DNA of 64,000 nt from Paenibacillus xylanexedens (GCF_001908275.1 NZ_CP018620.1:6758001-6822000); one strand, 5' to 3'. Shown: positions 25,457 through 34,643, counted from the stretch's first letter. Translations and numbers: made by a program. The notes: generated by a model from the sequence alone, not told the origin.

Positions 25457-26782
25457 TTATTTCACGTTGCTCCAGTATGCCTGAATTTCACTGGCAAGTC
25501 CGGCACGGTCAATGACGTCAGCCAAATATTTCTGCATGGATGCACCCAGTTTGGACCAGTGATCCGCAGGAAGTGTGCTCATTGATTCCTCGATTTTTCC
25601 TGCCTTGATGTATTCACTAATGGATTTGCCAAGCGGATTGGTTGGCTCCAGTGTAATGTTGCTGAATGCCGGAATAATACTGGCTTGATTCACCAGGAAA
25701 TCCTGACCTTTTTCGTTATAAACGATCCAGTCCAAAAATTTCTTCGCTGCTTCCTGCTGCGCTGGTGTGCTCTTTTCCTTATCCAGCAATATTCGTTTGG
25801 ATACGGCAGCAGAGATTTGCGTATTACCGAAATCATCTGGATTATTGCTCACAGGTACCGGGAGGAAGCCATATTTTCCATCTGCTGTATCAAAGCTTGA
25901 AATTTGTGGCCATGCCCAGTTGCCCTGGAACCAGATGCCTACCTCACCCTTGCCAAGGACCTCAGGTCCACGCTCATAGGTTCCGGACAGTGGAGAAGCC
26001 TTGTCGATATTGTAGGTTTTCATCAGGTCAAATGTATCTAACAAGCCATTAAACACGGCATTGGATGCAAGGTCCACTTGACCTGCCTTCAGGTCCGTAA
26101 TGAATTGATCCACCTTCGCACGGTCCGCCGACTGGCCACCATATGCAAGCCCCAGATAGTGCGCACCAAGCGACCAATCCATCGGAGATACAATCAAAGG
26201 TGATTTTCCAGTAGCTGCGATCTTTTGGAAGAGCTCATCGAGCTGTACAGTGGTCTGTACAGAATTCGGATCGAATGTCCCACCTACTGCCTGATCCAAA
26301 ACATTCTGGTTATAGATGAATCCATATCCTTCAATAGAGAACGGGAAGGCATAGTTTTTGCCATCAAACGTTGTAGCCGCTGTGCTGTTCTCCACAGCAT
26401 CCTTCATCCAAGACTCGGATGTGAGATCCAGAACACGATCCTTGAATTTCTCGACATCTCCTGTATCCAGCATCATCATCGTTGTAGGGCTGCCGGAGGC
26501 ATACAAGGCAGACGCTTTTTCAAACGGAGACTGTCCACTGCCTACAGGTACAATTTCGAGTGTGATATTTGGATTTTCGGCATGGAAGTCTTTAGCCGCT
26601 TGCTCCAGCTGACTGTTAATTTCCGATTTGGAATTGAGCATGGTAATTTTGACACTCTCACTGCTGCTGCCCTCAGAAGAGGAGTCGGACTCCGTCGCTG
26701 CTTTACCTCCACATGCTGACAATACAAGCATTATAATCAATGACAATACCGATAATTTCATCCATTTCCGTTCTCTTTTCAT
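25457..26782 (-). CDS. sugar ABC transporter substrate-binding lipoprotein
   Basis: An extracellular solute-binding protein (family 1), 441 residues, anchored by a lipid. The signal peptide MKRERKWMKLSVLSLIIML ends in the lipobox LSACGG. A Ser/Glu-rich linker follows, then the binding domain (NPNITLEIVPVGSGQ, GEVGIWFQGNWAWPQIS). It delivers sugar to the two permeases. The ATG at 26782 follows a G-rich GGGGG site. First structural gene after the promoter at 26833-26861. The fructoside substrate is inferred from the GH32 gene in the operon. Confidence 0.9.
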   Translation of the reverse strand: MKRERKWMKLSVLSLIIMLVLSACGGKAATESDSSSEGSSSESVKITMLNSKSEINSQLEQAAKDFHAENPNITLEIVPVGSGQSPFEKASALYASGSPTTMMMLDTGDVEKFKDRVLDLTSESWMKDAVENSTAATTFDGKNYAFPFSIEGYGFIYNQNVLDQAVGGTFDPNSVQTTVQLDELFQKIAATGKSPLIVSPMDWSLGAHYLGLAYGGQSADRAKVDQFITDLKAGQVDLASNAVFNGLLDTFDLMKTYNIDKASPLSGTYERGPEVLGKGEVGIWFQGNWAWPQISSFDTADGKYGFLPVPVSNNPDDFGNTQISAAVSKRILLDKEKSTPAQQEAAKKFLDWIVYNEKGQDFLVNQASIIPAFSNITLEPTNPLGKSISEYIKAGKIEESMSTLPADHWSKLGASMQKYLADVIDRAGLASEIQAYWSNVK

Positions 26783-26811
26783 CTTGTTATGGCCCCCGAT
26801 CAATAGTTTAA

Positions 26812-26827
26812 AAGGAAACGCTTACAT
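26812..26827 (-). promoter_or_regulatory. cre-like CcpA site
   Basis: On the minus strand ATGTAAGCGTTTCCTT matches the catabolite responsive element with two mismatches near its end. It covers the likely transcription start, where CcpA would block transcription when glucose is present. Confidence 0.6.
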
Positions 26828-26832
26828 AAAGA

Positions 26833-26871
26833 ATTATAATGTCAAAGGTTTAACATGTCAATCGTTTGACA
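26833..26871 (-). promoter_or_regulatory. sugar operon promoter with overlapping LacI-type operator
   Basis: On the minus strand TTGACA (26861-26856) and TATAAT (26838-26833), both perfect, are 17 bases apart. The near-palindrome TGTCAAACGATTGACA (26871-26856), with a central CG, overlaps the -35 element. It is the best candidate operator for the LacI protein encoded just upstream. Confidence 0.75.
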
Positions 26872-26929
26872 TATCATTCAAAAAAATTTTTTCTCGACTT
26901 CATTTCTTCGTAGCAAAAGGACGAATAGG

Positions 26930-26953
26930 AAAAAACGACCTGTATCAGGTCGT
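26930..26953 (-). terminator. terminator overlapping the lacI-family stop codon
   Basis: ACGACCT (26935-26941 on the plus strand) pairs with AGGTCGT (26947-26953). The minus strand then reads TTTTTT. The stop codon TGA lies inside the hairpin, so the regulator has its own transcript end before the operon promoter. Confidence 0.75.
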
Positions 26954-27925
26954 CTCTCTCTCCACGATGGTAACCGGCAAAATATGCTCCATTTCGATCT
27001 TCTCTTCCGCGAGTTGGCGCCGAATCAGATCAATCGCCAGCTTAGCCATGGCCTCCACCGGCTGCCTGATGGTTGTAATGCCAGGCACCGTATACGCTGC
27101 CGCACGACTGTCATCATAACCTATAATTGCGATATCGTCGGGTACCTTGCGCCCACCTAACACGATCTGCTTCAGCGCATGCACCGCCATCAGATCACTC
27201 GTTACAAAGAGCCCGTCCACCTCGGGGTGTTGTGCAAGCAGCTTATCCACCAATTCCGTATACTGATGCTGATCAAACACATTCAGATCGGTTTCATGAA
27301 TCATGACCGGTTTGACTCCATGAGCCTGCAATGTATCAACGAAACCTATCGTCCGGCGATTGGACAGCATTTGCAATTCCAAATTACCACAGATATGTGC
27401 CAAATGTCGTCTGTTCTTCGCCAGCAGCAATTCAGCAGCCATAACCCCTCCCTGATAGTTATCAGATGAGATAAACGGGATGTCTTCACCGATCTTACGA
27501 TCAAAGGTCACGATTGGGGAATGCAGATTCATATACTCATCAACTTCCAGTGTATGACTTCCCATAATAATGCCATCCACGCGATTACCCTTAAGCATTT
27601 CCACATATTCACGCTCTTTGGAAGGGTCCATGTGGGAATTGCATAACATAATTTTAAACCCATTCTGGTAAGCATGATACTCAACATAGCTAGCCAGTTC
27701 TCCAAAAAACGGATGGGATACATCAGGAATAATTAAGCCTATCACATTGGATTGCTTACGCAGAAGAGACCGGGCAATTTCGTTGGGTCGATAGTTCAGT
27801 TCGTTCATGGTTTGATACACTTTGTCCCGAGTCTTCTGACTGATATATCCCCGGTTGTTTAATACACGCGAGACGGTAGTTACAGAAACTCCTGCCCTGA
27901 GTGCAACATCATGAATAGTTGCCAT
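26945..27925 (-). CDS. LacI-family transcriptional regulator
   Basis: A 326-residue repressor. The N-terminal helix-turn-helix is ATIHDVALRAGVSVTTVSRV, followed by the hinge helix NEIARSLLRKQ. A periplasmic-binding-like effector domain (VIGLIIPDVSHPFFGELA and DDIAIIGYDDSRAA) follows. The start at 27925 has AGAGGG in front of it; the longer frame would add ten residues before the typical MATIHDVA start. It lies upstream of, and on the same strand as, the sugar import and GH32 genes and very likely represses them until a fructoside inducer is present. Confidence 0.92.
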   Translation of the reverse strand: MATIHDVALRAGVSVTTVSRVLNNRGYISQKTRDKVYQTMNELNYRPNEIARSLLRKQSNVIGLIIPDVSHPFFGELASYVEYHAYQNGFKIMLCNSHMDPSKEREYVEMLKGNRVDGIIMGSHTLEVDEYMNLHSPIVTFDRKIGEDIPFISSDNYQGGVMAAELLLAKNRRHLAHICGNLELQMLSNRRTIGFVDTLQAHGVKPVMIHETDLNVFDQHQYTELVDKLLAQHPEVDGLFVTSDLMAVHALKQIVLGGRKVPDDIAIIGYDDSRAAAYTVPGITTIRQPVEAMAKLAIDLIRRQLAEEKIEMEHILPVTIVERETT

Positions 27926-28017
27926 AACACCCTCTTTTCCTACAACATTCTTCATACCTTTAACATTATAAACCTATTGCTAACCCTGAACCAAACCCTT
28001 GGAACCCGCCTGCTGCT

Positions 28018-28461
28018 TCATTCCGCTACAATTCTCGCTCTCGGCATGCTATGCATCGCTCCGTGCGTAACATGGACCTGTACCACATACGTACCTGGTT
28101 CTTCAAAGGTATGCTGGATTTCATACAGCCCTTCCTCTGCCTCAGTAGCAGTAATAGCCCCCTGATTCTCCAGTTCATCGGCTGTCATCATACCTTGTTC
28201 CGGAGATACAGAAGGCGGATCATCAAGCTCATTCCATATCTGGAATTGCACATGGTCAGCCTGACTTAACGGTGCATCTCCCTGTGCAAGCTTCACCTGC
28301 AACCGTGTTGGTTTATGAAGAGAAGCCTTCTCTGGAACGTCAAGTTTCACTTTAATCATCTCTGGCATCTCGCCCGATTGTGACTGTTCTTCATAAGAGC
28401 ATCCCACCGTCAGGAGGAGCAGAATAATGAAGGGCATGAACCAACGAGCTTGTCCGCTCAT
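28018..28461 (-). CDS. YtkA/FixH-like lipoprotein
   Basis: A 147-residue extracytoplasmic lipoprotein. The signal peptide ARWFMPFIILLLLTVGCS ends in a Cys lipobox (TVGCS). The remainder is an Ig-like domain ending YVVQVHVTHGAMHSMPRA, with HxTHGAMHSM as a His/Met cluster at the C terminus. This matches the YtkA-like family, suspected of binding copper or helping oxidase assembly. It follows bdbC closely (19 bases), so export of oxidised or metal-loaded partner proteins is a reasonable guess. Confidence 0.8.
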   Translation of the reverse strand: MSGQARWFMPFIILLLLTVGCSYEEQSQSGEMPEMIKVKLDVPEKASLHKPTRLQVKLAQGDAPLSQADHVQFQIWNELDDPPSVSPEQGMMTADELENQGAITATEAEEGLYEIQHTFEEPGTYVVQVHVTHGAMHSMPRARIVAE

Positions 28462-28480
28462 CACCATCTATCCTTTCTTA

Positions 28481-28930
28481 TTAAGAAGATTTTGGTGTTT
28501 TGCCGATACCCCACAGCATCACGATGATGATGATAAAGGCGATCAGTGCCAGTAATGGAATCGTGATGAAACCAAACCAGTTCAAATAGTCGGTATAACA
28601 TGGAACCTTACCGCACGCGACGGCATTACCTGTAGCCGAAAAAATACGCTGGATCGTTACATGATATAACGAAATGCCGCCACCGACGAAACTCAGTGGG
28701 AGTACGTATTTGGTGATGCCCACGTCATCCTTAAAGTAGGCAATGCCCAGCAAAATCGTTAGTGGATACATGAATATACGCTGGTACCAGCACAGATCAC
28801 ATGGAAGAAAGCCCTTGATCTCACTGAAATAGAGACTCCCCCCTGTTGCAATAACGGAAACGGCCCAAGCAACAAATAACCGGGTATCCACATTTCTCGC
28901 TGGACGCTCCGATTTTGATGATGTACTCAT
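28481..28930 (-). CDS. bdbC: disulfide bond formation protein BdbC (DsbB-like)
   Basis: A four-helix membrane oxidoreductase of 149 residues that re-oxidises the extracytoplasmic thiol oxidase BdbD, passing electrons to quinone. The first cysteine pair is in FLPCDLCWYQRIFMYPL; the second is in VACGKVPCYTDYLNWFGFITIP. Both fit BdbC/YolK-type proteins of Bacillales. The start at 28930 has an AGAGGA site. It precedes the YtkA-like lipoprotein gene and is likely co-transcribed with it. No bdbD gene is beside it. Confidence 0.92.
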   Translation of the reverse strand: MSTSSKSERPARNVDTRLFVAWAVSVIATGGSLYFSEIKGFLPCDLCWYQRIFMYPLTILLGIAYFKDDVGITKYVLPLSFVGGGISLYHVTIQRIFSATGNAVACGKVPCYTDYLNWFGFITIPLLALIAFIIIIVMLWGIGKTPKSS

Positions 28931-29062
28931 TCCTCTGTCCCCCTCTTCATTTTGCTTATACCAAATTATCATACATCATTCTAGACTCCATCGGCTATTC
29001 AAGCTGTTATGTAGGTCATTACTCGATGATTATACCAAATATTTGAACTTTTGGGTGAATAC

Positions 29063-29092
29063 AAAAAAGCTGCCGTATGGGGCAGCTCTTTT
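29063..29092 (-). terminator. terminator of the helix-repeat stalk protein gene
   Basis: AGCTGCC (29068-29074) pairs with GGCAGCT (29081-29087). The minus strand ends in TTTTTTG. Confidence 0.85.
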
Positions 29093-29118
29093 GTTTGAAT
29101 CGTATATAAAACGTTGGA

Positions 29119-30747
29119 TTACATCGATTTAGTCAGTGTAATGGAACCATCTTTTTGTGCCCATTTCACGTCCCAGTTCAGAAGTTCAGCAATGAAGCGC
29201 AGAGGGACTTGTGTACGTCCATCTTTATTTACAAATACCGTTGCACCCACGTTTTTCTTCACACCGTTCACTTCCATAACGTTGTTGTTCACCCAGAATT
29301 CTAGGGTATCATCGCCAGCCATTACCGTTACTTGTTGTGCTTTTTTGTCCCATTTCACGGTTGCGCCAATACCTTCACTCAAGAAACGCAGTGGAATGTA
29401 TGTTGTGTTTTTCCAAAGCACTGGTGTAGTATCCATGTTGGTTGTTTTGTTGTTAATTTTCAGCATTTTGCTGTTCAGTTGCATCCACACCGTTGTCATA
29501 TCTGGCGCTGGTGCAGGTGTTGCTGGCTCTTGGAATTTGTCGTTGAATTGAGTCACGATGGCATTACCAAGGGCTTGACCTACACCAAACATCACTTTGA
29601 AGCCTTCACGATTTGTTGTGTAAGAAGCATCATAGTTACCTGCTGCATATTGATTCAATACGTTTTGTACTTGATTTTCATGCGTTGTCAGCGCTTGTTG
29701 TCCTGCTGCTTTTGGCAGATTGCCAGCTGTTGCTGAATCCAGGAATGTAGCGAACTCTGTTGTAAATCCATCAATACGTTTCTCTACTGCCGCACGAGCC
29801 GCAGCATCGTTGTTTTTAACAGCTTTTACATAGTCGCTTTGTGCATTAACGTGGTTCGTTACCCAAATTTTCTCGAAAGCATTGGCACCATCGTTACCGT
29901 AAACGGAAGCAATCGCTGCTTTGAAGTCAGCTGTGTTTCCAGCTTCAGCTGTAATCAGTGCGTTGGAAGCGGCTGTACGTCCATCAAATTCCTCTTGCAT
30001 TTGCAGTGCCGAAAGTGCAAAGTGCTCGGAAGCCAAGTGGTTAAGTGCAGATCTCAGATCAGCTGCTTTGGTATCCGCTTTGGTGTTTTCGAATTTCTCA
30101 GGCATTTGTGTAGTAATTGCTGTGGAGAGTGCCTTACTTACGTCGAACATTTCTTTGAAACCCTCACGGTAAGCCTTGTATGCATCAGCGTAATCTCCAG
30201 CTACATACTCATCAAATACTTTTTGCACAAGATCTTCATGTACTTTCAGCGCCTGTTTGGCTGCTGCTTTTGGCAACTTGCCTTCAGTAGCTGTGCTCAG
30301 GAATGTGGAGAACTCATCCACAAAACCGTTGATGTTTGCTTGTGCTTGTTTGATTCCAGCCTGGTTGCCCATTTTGGTTGCTTTCACCAGATCATCTGTG
30401 TATTTGTTATGAGCGCGGAAGATGCGTTCGAATTCTTTGGCACCTGCGTCACCATATAGGGAAGCGATCGCCGGTTGCATATCCAGTGCATTTTGGTCGA
30501 GTGCTTTGTAGGCTGCATCTGCATCTTTTGCTCCGTCATAGGCTTTTGCCATTGCCGTTACTGCGAGTGCAAAGTGCTCGGACAACAGGTGGTCCAGGTT
30601 TGCTCTCAGGTCAGCCGCAGGTGTGTTCACGGATGCTTTCATCATTGTCATTGGTGTCTGTGGTGCGGAAGCTGCTCCAGCGATCCCCGGCATCAACAGT
30701 GTCAAGCTAAGTACAGGTGCAATAAACTTCTTCATCTTCATTTTCAT
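29119..30747 (-). CDS. secreted protein: two helical repeats plus stalk domain
   Basis: A 542-residue exported protein. A signal peptide (about 1-25, ending IAGAASA) comes first. Two tandem helix-rich repeats of about 180 residues follow (about 45-220 and 228-405). Each opens with a LxHLLSEHFAL or LNHLASEHFAL block and has a KVHEDLV or TTHENQV block later. An acidic/Pro linker then leads to a copper-amine-oxidase N-terminal-like stalk domain (about 420-540; YIPLRFLSEGIGATVKWD and VPLRFIAELLNWDVKW). Conserved His in both repeats hints at metal binding. The stalk domains are typical of Paenibacillus cell-surface proteins. Function unknown. Confidence 0.75.
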   Translation of the reverse strand: MKMKMKKFIAPVLSLTLLMPGIAGAASAPQTPMTMMKASVNTPAADLRANLDHLLSEHFALAVTAMAKAYDGAKDADAAYKALDQNALDMQPAIASLYGDAGAKEFERIFRAHNKYTDDLVKATKMGNQAGIKQAQANINGFVDEFSTFLSTATEGKLPKAAAKQALKVHEDLVQKVFDEYVAGDYADAYKAYREGFKEMFDVSKALSTAITTQMPEKFENTKADTKAADLRSALNHLASEHFALSALQMQEEFDGRTAASNALITAEAGNTADFKAAIASVYGNDGANAFEKIWVTNHVNAQSDYVKAVKNNDAAARAAVEKRIDGFTTEFATFLDSATAGNLPKAAGQQALTTHENQVQNVLNQYAAGNYDASYTTNREGFKVMFGVGQALGNAIVTQFNDKFQEPATPAPAPDMTTVWMQLNSKMLKINNKTTNMDTTPVLWKNTTYIPLRFLSEGIGATVKWDKKAQQVTVMAGDDTLEFWVNNNVMEVNGVKKNVGATVFVNKDGRTQVPLRFIAELLNWDVKWAQKDGSITLTKSM

Positions 30748-31077
30748 TACGTGTTCACTCCTCGATTATGTTTTGTTTATAATTTCTTTCCTTGTCGTCG
30801 TCTTCATAAGGTGTAACGCAGGGTTCTCTATTCTGGATCACTCTGTGGGCAAAAAAAATTCACAGCCTTCAGCGAAGAAAGCTGCGAACGCTTGTTGTAT
30901 CAAGGTTTTTTTGAATTAAAAAAATATAAAATTGTAGTGATCTTTCCGATCCAAGACTACATACATACTGTAATATAGATACTTCATTTTCCTTTATTTC
31001 TCAACTAAAGCTTACATCAAAGGTTATCCTGAAGTACAATAAGGACATATCATATTATCCGCGAAGGAGGTCCATTC
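30748..31077. other. divergent promoter region between two genes
   Basis: It carries the start of the stalk protein gene (minus) and of the small membrane protein gene (plus). AT-rich; a weak inverted repeat (CAGC/GCTG) is near 30865-30890. I see no gene and no sure promoter in it. Confidence 0.4.
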
Positions 31078-31284
31078 ATGACCTGGTTGCCTTATGTTTT
31101 AATTGTGGGTATCGCCTTGTTTGGAGGTATTGCTACCATGATCATCGGTAATTCCAAAGCCAATCAGACCAGCAACCCCGAATATGACCGCCGCACAAAG
31201 CAAAACCTAAGCAAACTTTCCTATGTATATGTTGGTGCGATTGTACTTGGTTTTGGCGGACTAATCCTCTATCTTTTTAACTAA
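31078..31284 (+). CDS. small two-helix membrane protein, 68 aa
   Basis: A 68-residue protein with two hydrophobic helices (about 4-24 and 48-67) joined by a polar loop, NSKANQTSNPEYDRRTK. The strong site GAAGGAGG stands 9 bases before the ATG, and the frame starts with a clean methionine. No family is recognised. It sits alone between two genes for secreted stalk-domain proteins, one reading away and one in the same direction about 200 bases downstream. Confidence 0.7.
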   Translation: MTWLPYVLIVGIALFGGIATMIIGNSKANQTSNPEYDRRTKQNLSKLSYVYVGAIVLGFGGLILYLFN

Positions 31285-31484
31285 AATGTTTCAATTCGGC
31301 AAAGAATACGTTCAAACACACCAAGCAGCTTCAGTTTTTGTTCTACATTCTCCGTATAGATACACATGTTTACAAGTTGGAGATAATTCAGAATTATTCT
31401 GGATATGTTCGGGGTTTAATATAAAGTCATAAGGGACAGCGAGCCCATTAAACAAAACTAAACCCCAACTTGAAGGAGAGATAT

Positions 31485-32594
31485 ATGATGAAAAAAAACA
31501 TGAAGAAATCCGTAGCAACGATGATGGTACTGGGCATGACATTAACAGGAGCGACGGGTGTATTTGCCGGAACGCAACTGGAGAAAATCTCTGCATACCT
31601 TAACCATGGAATCAGCTTTAATGTTGATGGCGCGGCTTACTCACCAACGGATGGCAATGGAAACAAACTTGCTCCAATTACCTATAACAACTCCACTTAT
31701 CTGCCCGTACGTGCGCTTGCTGATGCACTGCATGTGCCTGTATCCTATGACGGCAAAAAAGGACAGGTCATTATCGGCCAAGCGACAAGCAACCCATCAG
31801 CTTTGACAAATGTAACGTATAGCGCAGCACAAAAAGAGGCGATTCAAAAGGCTTTTGCACAATTCGATGGGTTCGAGACCGCTTATGCACCTCAGCAGAT
31901 GATCGCAGGTGACACGTTCAAAAGTGTAGGTGCGGGTGGCGACGGCGTCAGCTTTGTTTTCAACCATATGAAAGTGGACGTGTCTCCAAGAGATTATTCG
32001 GACGGTTATACGAGCAAAGACGTGAAACTGTCCAATGGTGTTATTGCCAAATGGTACACACCAGATCAAACGGGCATGCTCACGTTCCAACTGGATGATC
32101 GCTACGTTACCCTTAGCTCGCCGGATCATAAGCTAAGCCAAGCTCAGTTGCAACAAGTCGCTGTCTCTGTTCAAAAGTCTAACAGCAACAATGATCAAGG
32201 GATCACTGCATTCGCTGATGTGAACTATAGCAAACAACAATTGGATAACATTCGCAAAGCATTTGCGAAGTTTGACGGGTTCACAACAGCCTATGCCCCA
32301 CAACATATGGTTGCTGGAGATACGTTCAAAAGCGTAGGTGCAGGCGGTGATGGTGTAAACTTTGTTTTCAATCTTATGAATGTAACGGTATCCCCTAAAG
32401 ATTACTCGTTCAGCTATGATGGTAAAATGGTAAAACTGCCTAATGGCGTATCAGCCAAATGGTATACACCAGACCAAATGGATATGCTCACGTTCAAGCT
32501 GGATGATCGTTATGTAACCATCAGCTCACCGAAAAACCAATTGACTCACACTCAACTGGAGCAAATGGCGGTATCCGTACAAAAAGTGAAATAA
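31485..32594 (+). CDS. secreted protein: stalk domain plus two 85-residue repeats
   Basis: A 369-residue exported protein. A signal peptide (MMKKNMKKSVATMMVLGMTL to TGVFAG) is followed by a copper-amine-oxidase-like stalk segment (YLPVRALADALHVPVSYDG). Two nearly identical repeats of about 115 residues then occur. Each has AFAQFDGFETAYAPQQM or AFAKFDGFTTAYAPQHM, DTFKSVGAGGDGV, AKWYTPDQ and LDDRYVTLSSP. The AAGGAGAG site places the ATG at 31485. The repeats look like a small extracellular binding domain. Function unknown. Confidence 0.75.
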   Translation: MMKKNMKKSVATMMVLGMTLTGATGVFAGTQLEKISAYLNHGISFNVDGAAYSPTDGNGNKLAPITYNNSTYLPVRALADALHVPVSYDGKKGQVIIGQATSNPSALTNVTYSAAQKEAIQKAFAQFDGFETAYAPQQMIAGDTFKSVGAGGDGVSFVFNHMKVDVSPRDYSDGYTSKDVKLSNGVIAKWYTPDQTGMLTFQLDDRYVTLSSPDHKLSQAQLQQVAVSVQKSNSNNDQGITAFADVNYSKQQLDNIRKAFAKFDGFTTAYAPQHMVAGDTFKSVGAGGDGVNFVFNLMNVTVSPKDYSFSYDGKMVKLPNGVSAKWYTPDQMDMLTFKLDDRYVTISSPKNQLTHTQLEQMAVSVQKVK

Positions 32595-32597
32595 ACA

Positions 32598-32663
32598 AAA
32601 ATAAACACACATCATTTCGGCCCCTCTCTATGAGCTGGGGCTGATTTGATGTGTGTTTATTTT
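32598..32663. terminator. bidirectional terminator
   Basis: A perfect 17-bp stem is made by 32598-32614 and 32647-32663. It has A-rich and T-rich ends on either side, so it can stop transcription from both directions between two convergent genes. Confidence 0.8.
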
Positions 32664-32669
32664 GAATCT

Positions 32670-34628
32670 TTAGAATTTATTTTTATCAAATGGTTCTGGA
32701 AGCTTTAAGGAGTACACCATCGTTGATTTTCCTTCTTTCACGGGAAAAATCATATTAAGCACACCATCTTGTAACATGTTTTCTGGAATCTTGGCTGTGC
32801 TAAATCCCCACTTCCTCTCAGGTATGTCCGTTAAAGATACTTTCCCGAGCACCGAAGTGTAGTCTGGATTGGTGAACAGCAACTCTGTAATTGAATCTTT
32901 AGAGGAGGAAATGGTCAATGTTCGATCAAAATTCAGCACCACACCATCAATTCGGTCTGGCACAGCTGATTCCATCGGCCTTGTATTTACCGGATCTAAT
33001 TGGTAACTGTCCCCTACCCGATCCATCCATCGTGCTCTTGCATGAAAAGGAAGAATTTTGGGATCCATGGCTAGATCAGTTCCCTTTTCTTCATCGCTCA
33101 TGCTTAATTGTTTGTTGTAACCAGTTGCTTTTGTTTCCGACACTTTGAGCCCCAAGTCCTTACTCCACTGACCTAAAGGAATAAAGGTCTGATTGTATAG
33201 CGTCAACAATTGTTTTGAAGGTTGATTCACACTGGAAGAACGCTGTCCACGAGTGAAGGCGAGCCGATCCTTCCCAAGATTATATTGAATATGAAATGCT
33301 TTAGTGAATTCTTCTAAAGGAACATAATGCTGACCTTCCATATAGAAGGTGGGCTGCCCTTTATACTCCAATACACCCTGATCAGACTTAATAGCTACAG
33401 GTTCCATCGGGAAAAACACATTAGAGAACTGAAAAGAATTCCAATATTTTTTCCAGTCACTGTACGTACTATAATTCAATTTAAGATGTTTATTTTCTGA
33501 AATAACATATAAGGATGGCGGGTATGAGCCCGGATTGGAAAAGTACTGTTCAATAATATACTCATCCTCAGTAATCCACTGAATACTTTGGGTACGAGCG
33601 CGATAAGGAGAATCATAGGAACGAATCCGTTTAAGGGTCTTCAAATCATAGACTTGTACCTTGGACGACTCCATTTTACTATCCAGACCGTTCTCTGTGA
33701 CCAGAACCAATGTTTTTCTTTCGGGCGAGATAAATGAATGCACATAGCCTACTCGCTCTTTAATCAGTGTGGTTTTTTTGCCATTTTTGGTTACAACCAC
33801 AGTCCAGTCTGATTTCCGATCCCTCGTGTTACCTTGAGAAACATTTAGATGAACATCTGCACTTACCTGAAAAGCTTTAGTAGACAACCCTGTCTTCTGG
33901 TCAGGCTTCATCCACAAGTCGCTTACTTTGGCCTTCTTCCCCTTTATACCGCCATATTCAAGATAGTGACAATCTAAAGTATTTGTGCAATATACCCCAA
34001 AATTACGGGTTTGTGGAATCGGTGATACCACATATTTGGTATCTGTAAAATCCCTTTCCAGCAAAAGCTTTCCGCGAGTGTATACTTTTTTTCCTGTGAC
34101 CATGGAATAGTAGTTGGATTTAGGTACGTTTTTCTCATAGATCGTATAATATATTCCGATTTGAGGTTCCAAGTGGATGCGGTTTTCGTCCTCATGGACT
34201 TTGCGAAGTGTGTTCGAGCTATAGTCATACTCATACAAAACGTAATAATGCTGCTTATCATCCGTGGCATAATAAGTTATGTATCCTTTTAACCCTGCTG
34301 GTGTGTCACTAACGATAGGATCATACTGATGGGAAGTTGTCGTCAGACCGGTATGTATTCTAGGGAGAATAGCTGGATCGGTAAAATGGTACTCATTTTC
34401 TTTGAGTTCACCAGTATCAAAACTCGTTCGAAGCGTAGTCACGGTCACCTCCGTGCCTCTGATTGCAAAACGAATGTTATGTTGCACCCGATCTGTGGAT
34501 GAAATGGATCGCTCTGCGTTCTGAGCCGTTTGAGTTATTGAAGTAGACGCTGAGACTCTGAATTCCGACATGCTAAGTATAAAGATTGAAACTAAACTGA
34601 CGATGAGCCATTTGGATACTCTGGACAT
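32670..34628 (-). CDS. secreted stalk-domain protein, 652 aa
   Basis: A 652-residue exported protein with an N-terminal signal peptide (about 1-28). Beta-rich sequence follows, with blocks like LVTENGLDSKMESSKVQVYD that recall propeller or dipeptidyl-peptidase-like repeats. A copper-amine-oxidase-like stalk segment lies near residues 420-520 (YVPLEEFTKAFHIQYNL, FIPLGQWSKDLGLKV). There is no clear catalytic motif. AGGAG precedes the ATG by 6 bases. It converges on the repeat-containing stalk protein gene. An imperfect copy of the 28-bp repeat family lies just upstream of the start. Function unknown. Confidence 0.7.
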   Translation of the reverse strand: MSRVSKWLIVSLVSIFILSMSEFRVSASTSITQTAQNAERSISSTDRVQHNIRFAIRGTEVTVTTLRTSFDTGELKENEYHFTDPAILPRIHTGLTTTSHQYDPIVSDTPAGLKGYITYYATDDKQHYYVLYEYDYSSNTLRKVHEDENRIHLEPQIGIYYTIYEKNVPKSNYYSMVTGKKVYTRGKLLLERDFTDTKYVVSPIPQTRNFGVYCTNTLDCHYLEYGGIKGKKAKVSDLWMKPDQKTGLSTKAFQVSADVHLNVSQGNTRDRKSDWTVVVTKNGKKTTLIKERVGYVHSFISPERKTLVLVTENGLDSKMESSKVQVYDLKTLKRIRSYDSPYRARTQSIQWITEDEYIIEQYFSNPGSYPPSLYVISENKHLKLNYSTYSDWKKYWNSFQFSNVFFPMEPVAIKSDQGVLEYKGQPTFYMEGQHYVPLEEFTKAFHIQYNLGKDRLAFTRGQRSSSVNQPSKQLLTLYNQTFIPLGQWSKDLGLKVSETKATGYNKQLSMSDEEKGTDLAMDPKILPFHARARWMDRVGDSYQLDPVNTRPMESAVPDRIDGVVLNFDRTLTISSSKDSITELLFTNPDYTSVLGKVSLTDIPERKWGFSTAKIPENMLQDGVLNMIFPVKEGKSTMVYSLKLPEPFDKNKF

Positions 34629-34643
34629 ACTTAACTCCTTTTC

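Noticed and set aside
29839..30459. Open frame of 206 codons on the plus strand inside the stalk protein gene
   Set aside because: Cys-rich, low-complexity shadow of the repeated Ala/Lys/Glu-rich coding strand; no start signal.
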